Below, piece by piece: positions 12,001 through 21,662 of a stretch of DNA of 64,000 bases; positions within the stretch are counted from its first letter, which is position 1; each line of letters begins with the position of its first letter. This DNA is from Sacculina carcini (taxonomy: Eukaryota > Arthropoda > Thecostraca > Sacculinidae): assembly GCA_916048095.2 (NCBI GenBank), contig OU696571.1, positions 6,132,001 through 6,196,000 on the forward strand. Reading direction: 5' to 3'. A program made the translations under genes and the position numbers. The notes beneath the pieces are model-generated. The model saw nothing but the letters and a program-made list of their open reading frames with translations, did no database searches and had not been told where the DNA came from.

Positions 12001-12887
12001 ACTCCGATTATACGAAATATAAAAGCAGTAAAATTCACAAATGGGATAACGCAGGAATTCGCTTTATAGGCGATATAATAAACACAGAAGAAGCAAGAGT
12101 TTTAACGCTTGAGGAAATGCAGAATAAATTCGATATAAAAATTGATTCTCTCAATTACACTGGCCTTCTAAAAGGAATTGATAAAATAGAATCTGTACTG
12201 CAGCATTCGAGTCATTACATTCAACCCAACATTCCCTATCGAGGGTGGATGATAAGAAATACGACAAAATTCAATCGATTTGCATATAAAAACATGATTT
12301 CATATAAAACGAATAATTCACAAGTGGAATTGGGGAGAACGAAAAGAAAATGGATAGAAGATATTGGCCACTACAGAGCAGGAAGTATAAACACCATTAA
12401 ATCAGTGACAAATTCCACACACTTGCAATACTTCAACTACAAAATCACTCAAAGAATCATCCACACAAACAAAACCGCATATTTGATCGGCATGACAAAA
12501 TCACACACATGCACGTTCTGCAAAACACACACAGAAACGATATTGCACCTTTTCTGGAGCTGCCACGTTACAAGAAAATTTATACAAGAAATGAACACAC
12601 ACGTATTGGAGCCACTAGGTTTCCAAGTGAAAAACGAGAAAAAATGGTTTTTCCCGGTTGAAAGGAACTTAGAAACATTGATAATTACTGTCGCGAAAAG
12701 ATGCATTTATACTTCACGTTATATCGACGCGAAGCCGCATATAAAAGCCCTAATAGTGTCAATTATGAACGAATACGAAATAGGTCAGACATGCCGCAAA
12801 CAACTACCCGATAGAGCCAAGCATGAAATGTGGAGGATATGGGAGCAGAAACAGAACGAGATAACGTGTCACTTCAATATGTCGTAA
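9087..12887 (+). CDS. LINE ORF2: apurinic endonuclease and reverse transcriptase
   Basis: A 1266-residue open frame. The N-terminal endonuclease (about residues 8-245) shows MSMNCRGLG, FLQDTHM, NIYGPN, AGDLNFTMN, SRLDMFFIS and a DHSMV end. The usual catalytic Glu of LQETH is Asp here. The reverse transcriptase (about 490-760) shows GKSPGPNGFT, WRPISLLN, ADFQSAFD, GIRQGDPISGYLFN and the catalytic YADDTVLF. Near residue 1145 a CTFCKTHTETILHLFWSC motif matches the zf-RVT type of Tx1/L1 elements. It nicks target DNA and copies its RNA at the nick. A start at codon 12 (MSMNCRG) is equally possible. Confidence 0.93.
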   Translation: MIRSNSSTLNIMSMNCRGLGEVKKRRDVINYLKTKKDNNVVFLQDTHMTKEKIPLFNSIWNGSCYHSISEKFPNSRGVVICLNKNFSHTQLECETSSTGNFVYVKILVDKESYALINIYGPNEDSPTFFQTIDELCKCSHADHIIIAGDLNFTMNQSKDTLHYKKEHNLKAKYVFKQTANNHGLIDIWRNLHDDENVYTWFKKTPLKCSRLDMFFISDHLANRVESCEIVPGYRTDHSMVKLKIATYVNRGPGLWKFNDSLLDDDEYVKRINACIIETINMYNTQKRVLELKQLDVDNLRVNISIELLYETLLLMIRGETISYSSHRKRILKLELAKLEDDINDQQAKFNVSKSPQDFARVEEAKQRLELKREKIVQGLIIRSKCNWHEQGEKSTKYFLTLEKRNAIRKSITYLHHEGEKVSEQALILKLMGDKIKLTYKAAATTPIDPRDMQALRKITREQAVRLEQQITLEELKATMSRMKSGKSPGPNGFTIGFFKKFWDPIGHILLEAFKETQLRGELIRSHNEASITMIPKSGTTGHQIKDWRPISLLNVDFKILSRTIAERIKQVIPGLISQTQTAYIRGRNIAENSRLVFDLIHHCHKNQIVAVILAADFQSAFDTVSWTYMENILEAHNFGPLFRSLINLLYFNKRNYSRIGMNGYIGEKIFLERGIRQGDPISGYLFNLAVELIAVRLAKASDVRGIQIHDQVEIKISQYADDTVLFLEGDAQNIENATNELVKFAEMSGLKLNQAKTKLLALGGYAPVTPAVSNNWVEELKILGIHYTADNTRIRENYTRVMKSAELELALWCKRNLTPIGRITIIKALIISKFVHLFNSIPSLSKNQLKNLSSILFKFVWNNKTDKIKRKQLIQNYSEDGLCMIDIVAFMRSIKARWISKLANETDGLWTSLARLSIPDVGDLVNYGTQKLKKIESKITNEFWKDVIIAWRYFIENSNQEDSTIICESLWYSDYTKYKSSKIHKWDNAGIRFIGDIINTEEARVLTLEEMQNKFDIKIDSLNYTGLLKGIDKIESVLQHSSHYIQPNIPYRGWMIRNTTKFNRFAYKNMISYKTNNSQVELGRTKRKWIEDIGHYRAGSINTIKSVTNSTHLQYFNYKITQRIIHTNKTAYLIGMTKSHTCTFCKTHTETILHLFWSCHVTRKFIQEMNTHVLEPLGFQVKNEKKWFFPVERNLETLIITVAKRCIYTSRYIDAKPHIKALIVSIMNEYEIGQTCRKQLPDRAKHEMWRIWEQKQNEITCHFNMS

Positions 12888-13414
12888 TAGTGGTGAGTCA
12901 TGAAATACGAGCGGCAGAGTGACAAGCTTTGACGCGACGGACTCGCGTATATGATGATCTGTTCACTTGGATGATACCTGTAACGTCCGCACACCGGTAT
13001 ATGTGCAGTTGATGTTAAAGAATTCGGCGCATTCTGTTGAAGAGTGGGCGCGCTCAATGGATCATTTGACACACTTTCTGGAGAATTTGTTGAATTGTCG
13101 TTCATTGTATAGCTTGTACCGTACCGCTCATTGTATAACTACAACGCAAACATTAGACACTATACGGGCAAACGTAATGCCGTCCACTAGTGTGATTCAC
13201 TGAAATGTTCCCGATGCGAGTAGTTTGTGCTGGTGCCTCGATTGAGTTGTTTTGCGTTTCAATGTTTCAGCCAAAATGTAAAGTGGTTGTTAAATTTACG
13301 GGCGCTAACGGAATTGATAGGTGTGTGTGCATGTAAAGGCAAAACGTATCTATTTATATCTATCTGTCTGTATTTATTATATGTGCGTGGTGATTGTCAA
13401 TACACTTCCATTTG

Positions 13415-13456
<42 letters not shown>
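13415..13456 (+). repeat. Poly(A) tail of the Tx1-like LINE
   Basis: An uninterrupted run of 42 A residues is followed at once by the second target duplication. An unbroken tail supports a recent insertion. Confidence 0.9.
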
Positions 13457-13458
<2 letters not shown>

Positions 13459-13525
13459 TCACTGGTCGAACGCGCAGCGGCAGGACCATCCAGCCTCCCG
13501 CGCGTTTTCGGTAGGAGGGAGGTGG
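13457..13525 (+). pseudogene. Pol C-terminal tail and polypurine tract of the gypsy remnant
   Basis: Directly after the LINE the sequence encodes TRSGRTIQPPARFR and a stop, the basic tail commonly found at the end of Ty3/gypsy pol. A purine tract (about 13513-13525) follows. This shows that the LINE landed inside this gypsy copy. The element is a fossil. Confidence 0.7.
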
Positions 13526-13919
13526 TGTAGTGCGTCAGTCGAGTACCTCAAAATAAGTATCGGTATTCGAATCAAACACGTCAAAACTGTACACACACAT
13601 ACACTTTAAAATATTTCACCCTTTCTGTTTTCTTTCACTGTTTTGTATTTCCTACATTGTGTTTCATAATGCTCCTTATGAAAGGGAATATTTTGTGTAT
13701 GTATAATGTTTGTTCACAATGAAATGCGGCGTGCGCCAAGATCGGAGATGTTAAGTCTGGACTTCCGCTCTCGAGATTCTCCGTGGGATGGTGTTTTGTG
13801 GCTCCTGTTTGTGTGGCTCTGTGTTTTGCTCAACCCTGCCTGACACTTCAATAAACTTGTGATCAAAATAATTAGTTTGATCGTTGTGTCGATGCGTGAG
13901 CTAAACCACTAACAACTCA
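13526..13919 (+). repeat. Probable 3' LTR of the gypsy remnant
   Basis: It begins TG after the purine tract, has an AATAAA at 13850-13855 and ends CA. No second copy is seen in the window, so the ends are inferred. Confidence 0.45.
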
Positions 13920-14422
13920 GTTGCACATGAGATATACCAAAGAAGCGGCATCTATCTGATCCTACATTGTCCTCCTAGTTGTAAACCATGTTATAAAGTC
14001 AGCACATTTTGGGTATATCGTTCGGTAAAACTGGTTATAAAAATAATGGGCCAATGAGATGATTGGACCACAACAACCAAAAAACCGGCAAAAATCTCAT
14101 GCACTGTACCTCCTGATTGGAGATTTACCACGGTTCGAATCTGTCTGCGGATTCGTATATATCATTCGAATAGACGGATGCAAGGCGCCGTGCCATACAC
14201 ACTGGCAGACGGCACACTGGCACACTGGCAATAACAAACAAATAATACGCTTGCGGTTTAAATGTCACACCGTGTCAATACCATGAGCATGAAACACCCG
14301 CTGAACTCAAAGAACACACCAAACAATGACGCCCTGTACAGACAACACGGAACAGTGCAGGCGTTCCATGAACAAAATGAACCCACCATCACACACACGC
14401 ACACACATAGAAACACGAGTAT
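13920..14422 (-). other. DDB1 3' UTR and downstream flank
   Basis: This follows the DDB1 stop codon on the minus strand. I find no AATAAA or ATTAAA on that strand here. Either a variant polyadenylation signal is used or the 3' UTR runs on into the transposon cluster below 13920. Confidence 0.4.
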
Positions 14423-14506
14423 TCAATGAATTCTTGTGAGCTCTTCCACTGTCTTCACGATATCATCGACTGAGACGTCTCTGGTAGCACCTGTAGAGTC
14501 TGTCAT
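14423..14506 (-). CDS. DDB1: DDB1 last exon
   Basis: It encodes 27 residues ending [14 protein letters not shown] and a TGA stop at 14423-14425. Vertebrate DDB1 ends [14 protein letters not shown], so the C-terminus is securely placed. The acceptor is TTTGTGCAG and the entry phase is 0. This is the last helix of the C-terminal domain. Confidence 0.93.
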   Translation of the reverse strand: MTDSTGATRDVSVDDIVKTVEELTRIH

Positions 14507-17500
14507 CTGCACAAACACACGCAAATAAACTTGTCAAAAACGTATTAAACAGTGGTATCTGACCTGCTGGATATAGTTCGGTCCACGAAAAATGAACACC
14601 TGTAATTCCATTTGGTGCCCTATGAAATTACTACACTAGATTGGCACAATTTGGACCTGTACAGTTGGCGAATATGAACCAAGCAACACACAAAAACACT
14701 GAAAAACGACAAACACATGAAACACCAAGAGTAAAACATGATTTGGTGAATCACAAACAGGATAACATAAAAACAGGTCAATAAAGTTTACAACAATAAT
14801 TAAACTCGCTGTAACAATGGACCCCGCTCAGCGGTGCAAATAGCCAATGGGAAGCTATTCAGCAGTATTTTCATCGTCATAAACACAAAGTGCACAAATC
14901 ACAAAAACCCTCACATCAAACACATAATTTTCTGTGTCGTCATAATGCTCTCACAGGAGTCTCAGGAGTCACAGGAGTGTATTCCATTTCTATTGCAGTA
15001 AATTCGATATTTGAATCTTTTCTGTCCGATGTGAAAGTAAAGCCGTGAATTCTGCTTGAGTAGACATTTCACAAAATCTCGGAACAACTCTCTTTTTAAA
15101 TGATTACCATCATAAAGAGGAAGGATAATTAAATCAAAATATATTTGCTATAAAATACCAATATTTATGATACAATTATATCATTAGAATTAGTAATCAA
15201 TCAATCATCAATACTACAATCAATACAAATCACCAATAATAAAAATACTAACAATTGTCTCATGACGGTAATGGGGGTTGATGATGATGATATATGGGAA
15301 TTGCAATCATGCAATTTATACCGTTGCCGCTCTTCTAATTCCATCTTGTTCATTATGCTCCACCTTGATCGCCAATTATAACAACGCCAACAGTGATTAG
15401 TACCGCGGCCTGTACTCGCCTGCATGCCCTTGGCCACTAGCGCCATCTGAGCACGCGGAAGATCGAGAAAACTCTCGACCAGATCGCCGTCGATGAAGCC
15501 GTCAGCGGGCTCGCGCCGCCGCTCCGACCGATAACTGCGCCAGTCGGCGTGCTCCAGCCGCCCGACCGGCCGCAGCACGCACGCCAGCCGCCGCTGCAGC
15601 TCGCTGACGAACCGGTACAACTCGGCGGAAAGCTGCGTCACCAGTCCTGATATGCACACATGAAAACACCCACAAACAGGCGTATGCACATGTAAATGTG
15701 AAGACAATGGTTGACGTCATTATCTGAAAACGCAACACTCACAATATCCTTTGCATCACCAATGGTTATATGCGTCAATGTATGTAGGAGTGTGTGCTTC
15801 CGTGTGTGTGTGAGTGTACGCACACGTCTTTGTTGAACACTATGCTTGTCAGTGTATAAAGAGTCATGTAATGGATCTCCAGACGTCCAATATCAATCCA
15901 CATAACACACGCGCACAGATACACCCACACACAAACATACAAAAATCAAGTCAAGAGAGCCAGCAAACAAACATAAACTAGATGCAGAGTAGAGGAGGGA
16001 AAGGGACAGAGCAGAGCGGCAGCTGACCGACGGCGCCCTGCACGGTGCCTAACAGCACGGAACCGTGCGTGGCGATGGCACTCGAGTCGCTCACGCCCTG
16101 CATCACCAGTGAGCCGTGCCGGAACACGTTGACCATGTCGCCCAGGTGAAACCGGCCCACCTCCTGCATCTGCATGCGCTCCTCGTCGGTGGTCGCCGCG
16201 CTGGCCACAACACATAAAACCGCATACACACATACAAAAACAAGCAGAAATACGCACATACATACGCATACACGTAATATATATATACACGTATATACAT
16301 ATATGTACTATATGTCTATATATATATATACACATATATACACACATATATACATATATCTTGGAAGTGGGCCATTTGTAATGCATGCTCTGTTAAATTC
16401 TACAGCATTTTGTGTTGTTTCTTTTGTATGTACATTTCTCAATACGTCTCACCAGCTTCTTCTGGTATTCAGAGAGCTTTCCCAGTAGTACCGAAGAACT
16501 CATTTTTGACCGAGGCACCTTTCGACATATATTAATGTCATCTTCAGGGGCATATATATACACATAACAATCGTAAATAAATATACACTAAACTGAAAAT
16601 CAAATTTGAATGAGACGTTAAATACTCTAGAAAATTCCAATATAAAAGTATATAAAATTCATGCCGAATGCGCATTTGCACTGCCGTTTGATGTAGATAA
16701 ATTCTGGCTACGTGCAGGATGTTGTGATGCGCTTCTCTGTTGGTTGTTGATGTTGTTTTGCTGTCTAATAGATGGAAGAATTAAGTCAGGCTGTTGTTGG
16801 ACGTTTATAGTTGGTTTCCGCGTACAAATCAACACTGCCTCTATCATTTTGAGCTTTCTGATGTTATGCTCCTGGCAAATGACGGATGTATTGTCAGTGA
16901 GGATTGTTCTGTTGAGCTTGATGTTATGCTCTTGCGCGTAGTGTTGAAAAATAGCGCCGTCGTGCAAGTGAGCAGTGAGTCGCTTGTGCAAAGTTGTTGT
17001 TGTGTGGCCGATGTATTCAGAATTACGGAGACTGCAGTCTCCAGTTTGGCATTTATGTGAATACACGACGTTCACTTTTTGCGTCTCTTCGGTTCTTGGT
17101 AGGCAGCTATTCTTGACAATCGACTGATATGTTTTTCGAGTTTTGTAGTAAATGACTAGTTTAATTTTTGTTTCTGGTTGACATGGAGTAACGTGTTTCC
17201 TAATGATTTTCTGAAGTGCAGTCTCGTCTTGTTTGTAATTTGAGCTCATATTGTTTCTTTAATATAATTTGAGTGTATCTTGGTCTCTGTCTCGGTTGTT
17301 TTCATTCGTAATCATGAAGTCATGTAGCTACATCATCGATGTCTTTTTGTGTGTAGCCGTTATTAGTCAATAATTTGCCGACTCTATTGATTTCCGCGTC
17401 TGTATTAGTCCATGTTGAACAGTGAGTTAGCGCCCTCTTGATGTACGAGCTAATTACACTGCGTTTGTATTGCTCTGGGCATTCACTCTTTGCCAAATAT

Positions 17501-20500
17501 TATCCCTCAACCCTCCTGATATATAAATATGCCCGTCGTGTGGTATAATTCAGAACACAAACACGAAGCAAACAATGAATGATGATGAAATCAATCTTTT
17601 CATCAGAATGTTTCTAAACTATATTTATTACTTAACATCATTCCCCAACATCATTTGCTTAAGTACTATTTTACTTTTACCGCTATAATATTTATTGCTA
17701 AAATTTATAATTTATGTGCCGCTATCATTAAAACCCAATATAACCTGAGTCAAACCTAAACAACCCAACCCAACCATTCAATCTTGACCAGCACTCAGCC
17801 TAGTCTGAGGTGATTGAACTTATTAGTTTGTGATCACAAAATATAATGATTGGATCATAATTTGTAATCAGAAGACTGAGATTATCTACCCCAGGGGTCC
17901 CAAAAACGCGGCCCACCAATACTTTTCTCTCAACCCGCCAATATAGTATCGGAGCCAGACTGTAAGACAGCTAAATTCACATTTGTTGCATAATGCGATA
18001 TATTTGTACACCATATAAGTCACATTTACATTAGTGAGTCTGGATCTTGAAGTCAAGCCCGTGAGTTTTGTATATGGATTCATTCCACACGGTAAAATTG
18101 AATGTTTGAACCAACCCGTCGTGCGGAACAATTAATAAAACAAAAGAAATACATATTTAAATGCAAACAGCCAGTCTAATAGAAAACTCTGAATTGTAAA
18201 ATCTATACCAATAGAAAATTACTGTTCTGAATTTGCATATTCTTATTCTAATAATTGACGACATATTATTCAGTCAACCCGCTTCATACTTAAGCCCGCC
18301 CGTCGTCAGGAATAATTTTGAAATGTAAACACAAAATAACAATGATTTTTTAGTATATAAATCAATTTTTTCCATAATATTATCTCATAATTCCCGTTTA
18401 ATGCTTCCACTAATGCATCATATTCATACAGTTGTCATTTTTTGGATTACACCGATATAACAGCCCTTGATATTACAGCCGATATTATATTATGCAATCT
18501 ATATTCTGCTTCGTATTATTCCTAATACATATATCATCAGATCGCAAAATATATTTAAAGGTTCACATCATTCTCCACCATCATTTGCTTAAGAGCTATT
18601 CTACTTTTATCGCTAGAATATTTACTGCTAGCAAAATATAATATACCTCGCTATAGTTTGAACCCACTCTTTATAGATAAATTTAAGCCCGCCCGTCGTG
18701 CGGAACATTTCATAAAATATAATTAATATTCAATTCATAAAAAATTAGTGCAAATTGAGAAATAAAAATATACCCATAGGAAACTTTTAGACAATATGAA
18801 AGTCTAAATGTGAAATTTATGTTTCAATTTAGAAAACATGTTTTTCCACAACCCGCCTCATATTTAAAGCTGCCCGTCGTGCGAATAATACAGAACTCAA
18901 ACGCGAAAGAAACACAAAGAAAATTGATGTAAAACGACCAATAGAAAAAGTCAAATTAGTAAATTCTTGTTTTAATTATTGACGAAGTTTTTTCCCTCAA
19001 CACTGCTCAAATTCACACCCGTCATTCGTATGTAGTAATTCAGAAGTGTAACACTGTCAAAACAATTCAACTTTCTGTCATCTCTATAATTCCAGGTTAA
19101 TGCTTCCGCTAAAACAGCATATGCATATAGTTGGCATTGCCTGATATTGCAGCCCATATCCTTACGCAACTTATGCTTATGCAACTTGAAATTAAACCAA
19201 TTAAATTTTACAGTAAAATTCAGTAGTTTACATTGTTCCCAGTAGCAATTTACCCACCCGTCGTGCGGAACAATTCATGTGTAAATATTGAGGACAATAA
19301 AGCCTTTCTATTGAGTATAGTGTAGCATGAATTAAACTGTACCCAATAAAACCACACCATCCATGCTTGGAGCTAATATGATGCATTCTTAATTGTGATT
19401 GGGCTTGAGTGAAATTTTATCGGTGTATATTCCTGTGTAATCGCAAGTGCGCATAATAGCTGACAAATTGGCAATATGTCCTTTTGACTTTACACCGCCG
19501 TAACTTCCTTCAGATACCCTTTGGAAAATTACAAATTATACCGTATTGTAGAAGAAAAGATTTCTAGAACGATGGTATAATTTATTTTTATGTGTAACAA
19601 ATAGTTACTGAGAAATAGTAGAAAAATGAATTAATTTTAGTCGCCCGGTGTTCAAGTGTAATTTTGGATGTATTTGAGAATTTTGCCAATTTTACACGTT
19701 TTTTGTATCATTTGTGGGTATAAATTATAGCTTATCTTGTAGAACACAAAATTCTCTACACAGTAGTATATTCCTGTGTAATCGCAAGTGCGTAAATTGT
19801 GATTGGACTTCAGTGAAATTTAATCAGTGTATATTCATGTGTAATCGCAAGTACGCATAATAGCTGTCAAATTGGCAACATGACATTTTGACTTTACACC
19901 GGCGTAACTTCCTTCAGATACACTTTGGAAAATTAATAATTATACCGTACTGTAGGAAACAAAATTTCTAGCACGATGGTATAATTAATTTTAATGTATG
20001 ACAAATAGTTCCTGAGAAATGGGTATAAAAATGAATAAATTGTAGTCACCCGGTGTTCAAGTGTAATTTTGGATGTATTTGAGAATTTTGCCAATTTTAC
20101 ACGTTTTTTGTATCATTTGTGGGTATAAATTACACCTTTTCTTGTAGAACACAAAATTTTCTACACAGTAGTATATTCCTGTGTAATCGCAAGTGCGCAT
20201 AATAGCTGTCAAATTGGCAATATGTCCTTTTGACTTTACACCGCCGTCACTTCCTTCAGATACACTTTGGAAAATTAAGAATTATACCGCATTTTAAAAA
20301 ATACAATTTCCAGCACGATGATATAATTTATTTTAATGTGTGACAAATAGTTCCTGAGAAATAGGTAGAAAAATGAATTAATTTAGGCGCCCGGTGATCA
20401 AGTGTAATTTTGGATGTATTTGACAATTTTGCCAATTTTACACATTTTTTGTATCATTTGTGGGTATAAATTATAACTTTTCTTGTAGAACACAAAATTA

Positions 20501-21204
20501 TCTACACAATAGTATAATTTGTATAGCTGTACCATTGCTGGTTTATGAGGAATAGATAGGGGAATATTTACCAAAACATTCACGGTTTCCAGTGCTAATT
20601 TTGCATTTTTGACTTTGTCATTTTGACTTCACACCGCCGTAACTTTTTTTTAATACACTTTGGAAAATTAAAAATTATACCGTGTTGTAGCAAAGAAAAT
20701 TCCCAGCATGATGGTATTATTTATTTAGTTGTGTGATAATTAGTTTTTGATACATAGAGAAAAAAGTATAGAAAATCGGACGCGTGGAGTATAAATATAA
20801 TTTTGAATATAGATTGAAATTTTGTCATGTTTACATCTTTTATGTTCTATTTTTGGATATGAATTATAACCTATCTTGTAGAACAGAAAATTCTCTACAC
20901 AGTGGTATAATCTGTTTGGCTGTACCATTTCTGGTTTATGAGGAGTAGATGGCAGAGCATTGACCACAATTTTCGCATTTTTCAGGGTTCATTTTGTGTT
21001 TTCACCGCGATAACTTTTTTTGGTCTTATTTTTAAAATTTGAAATTTATCCTATCGTGTAGACAAGAAAATTTCCAACGTGATGGTATATATTGTTAGCG
21101 GGTACGCCAAGTGGTGGCCGAGTATTAGCTGATAGAAAATGGACCAAGGATGGTGAACACACACACACACACACAGACACACAGAGGATCTCTTTTATAT
21201 ATAT

Positions 21205-21274
<70 letters not shown>

Positions 21275-21614
21275 CGTATATCATTGTAATAAGCTGAAAG
21301 TTTGCATGCAATGGTCAAACTCATAAAGTACTGAATAAAAAGTAAACTCATAATACAATATAATAAATTCGTTATACAAATACCACTTTTTAAAAGCTTT
21401 GAATATAATTGAAAATTCAGTTGAAATACAAAGTTAAATATATACACCTATTTAGAACTTTCACATCTACCTCTAACAACACCATGCATTTGATTTAGCT
21501 AACATAGCAGCAGTGGTGCGATTCAAAAAGAACAAAAATATATCAGAGCAAAAAAAACAGCTACACGTCGACGCAATATGAGACAAGCGCAGAGCGCAAT
21601 AAATAATCATTAGA

Positions 21615-21662
<48 letters not shown>

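Larger units (their letters stand above)
7382..13456 (+). mobile_element. Full-length Tx1-like (L1 superfamily) LINE
   Basis: A 6.1-kb non-LTR retrotransposon is delimited by an 11-13 bp target duplication and a 42-nt poly(A) tail. It has a short 5' UTR, ORF1 (7509-8372), a 714-bp spacer, ORF2 (9087-12887) and a 527-bp 3' UTR. Both ORFs are open over their full expected length, so the insertion is recent. Its target is the tail of a Ty3/gypsy pol region. The clade call rests on the APE-RT layout, the C-terminal CCHC-like motif of the zf-RVT type and a separate coiled-coil ORF1. Confidence 0.9.

Noticed and set aside
15201-15707. Reading through from the penultimate DDB1 exon to give an extended C-terminus
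   Set aside because: The frame continues past 15420 by chance; the true end VEELTRIH is in the exon at 14423-14506.
16174-16488. Plus-strand 104-codon frame next to a DDB1 exon
   Set aside because: It translates CA/TA repeats opposite a DDB1 exon.
21046-21447. Open frame of 133 codons on the minus strand
   Set aside because: Mostly (TA)n and (CA)n repeat translation with no domain signature.
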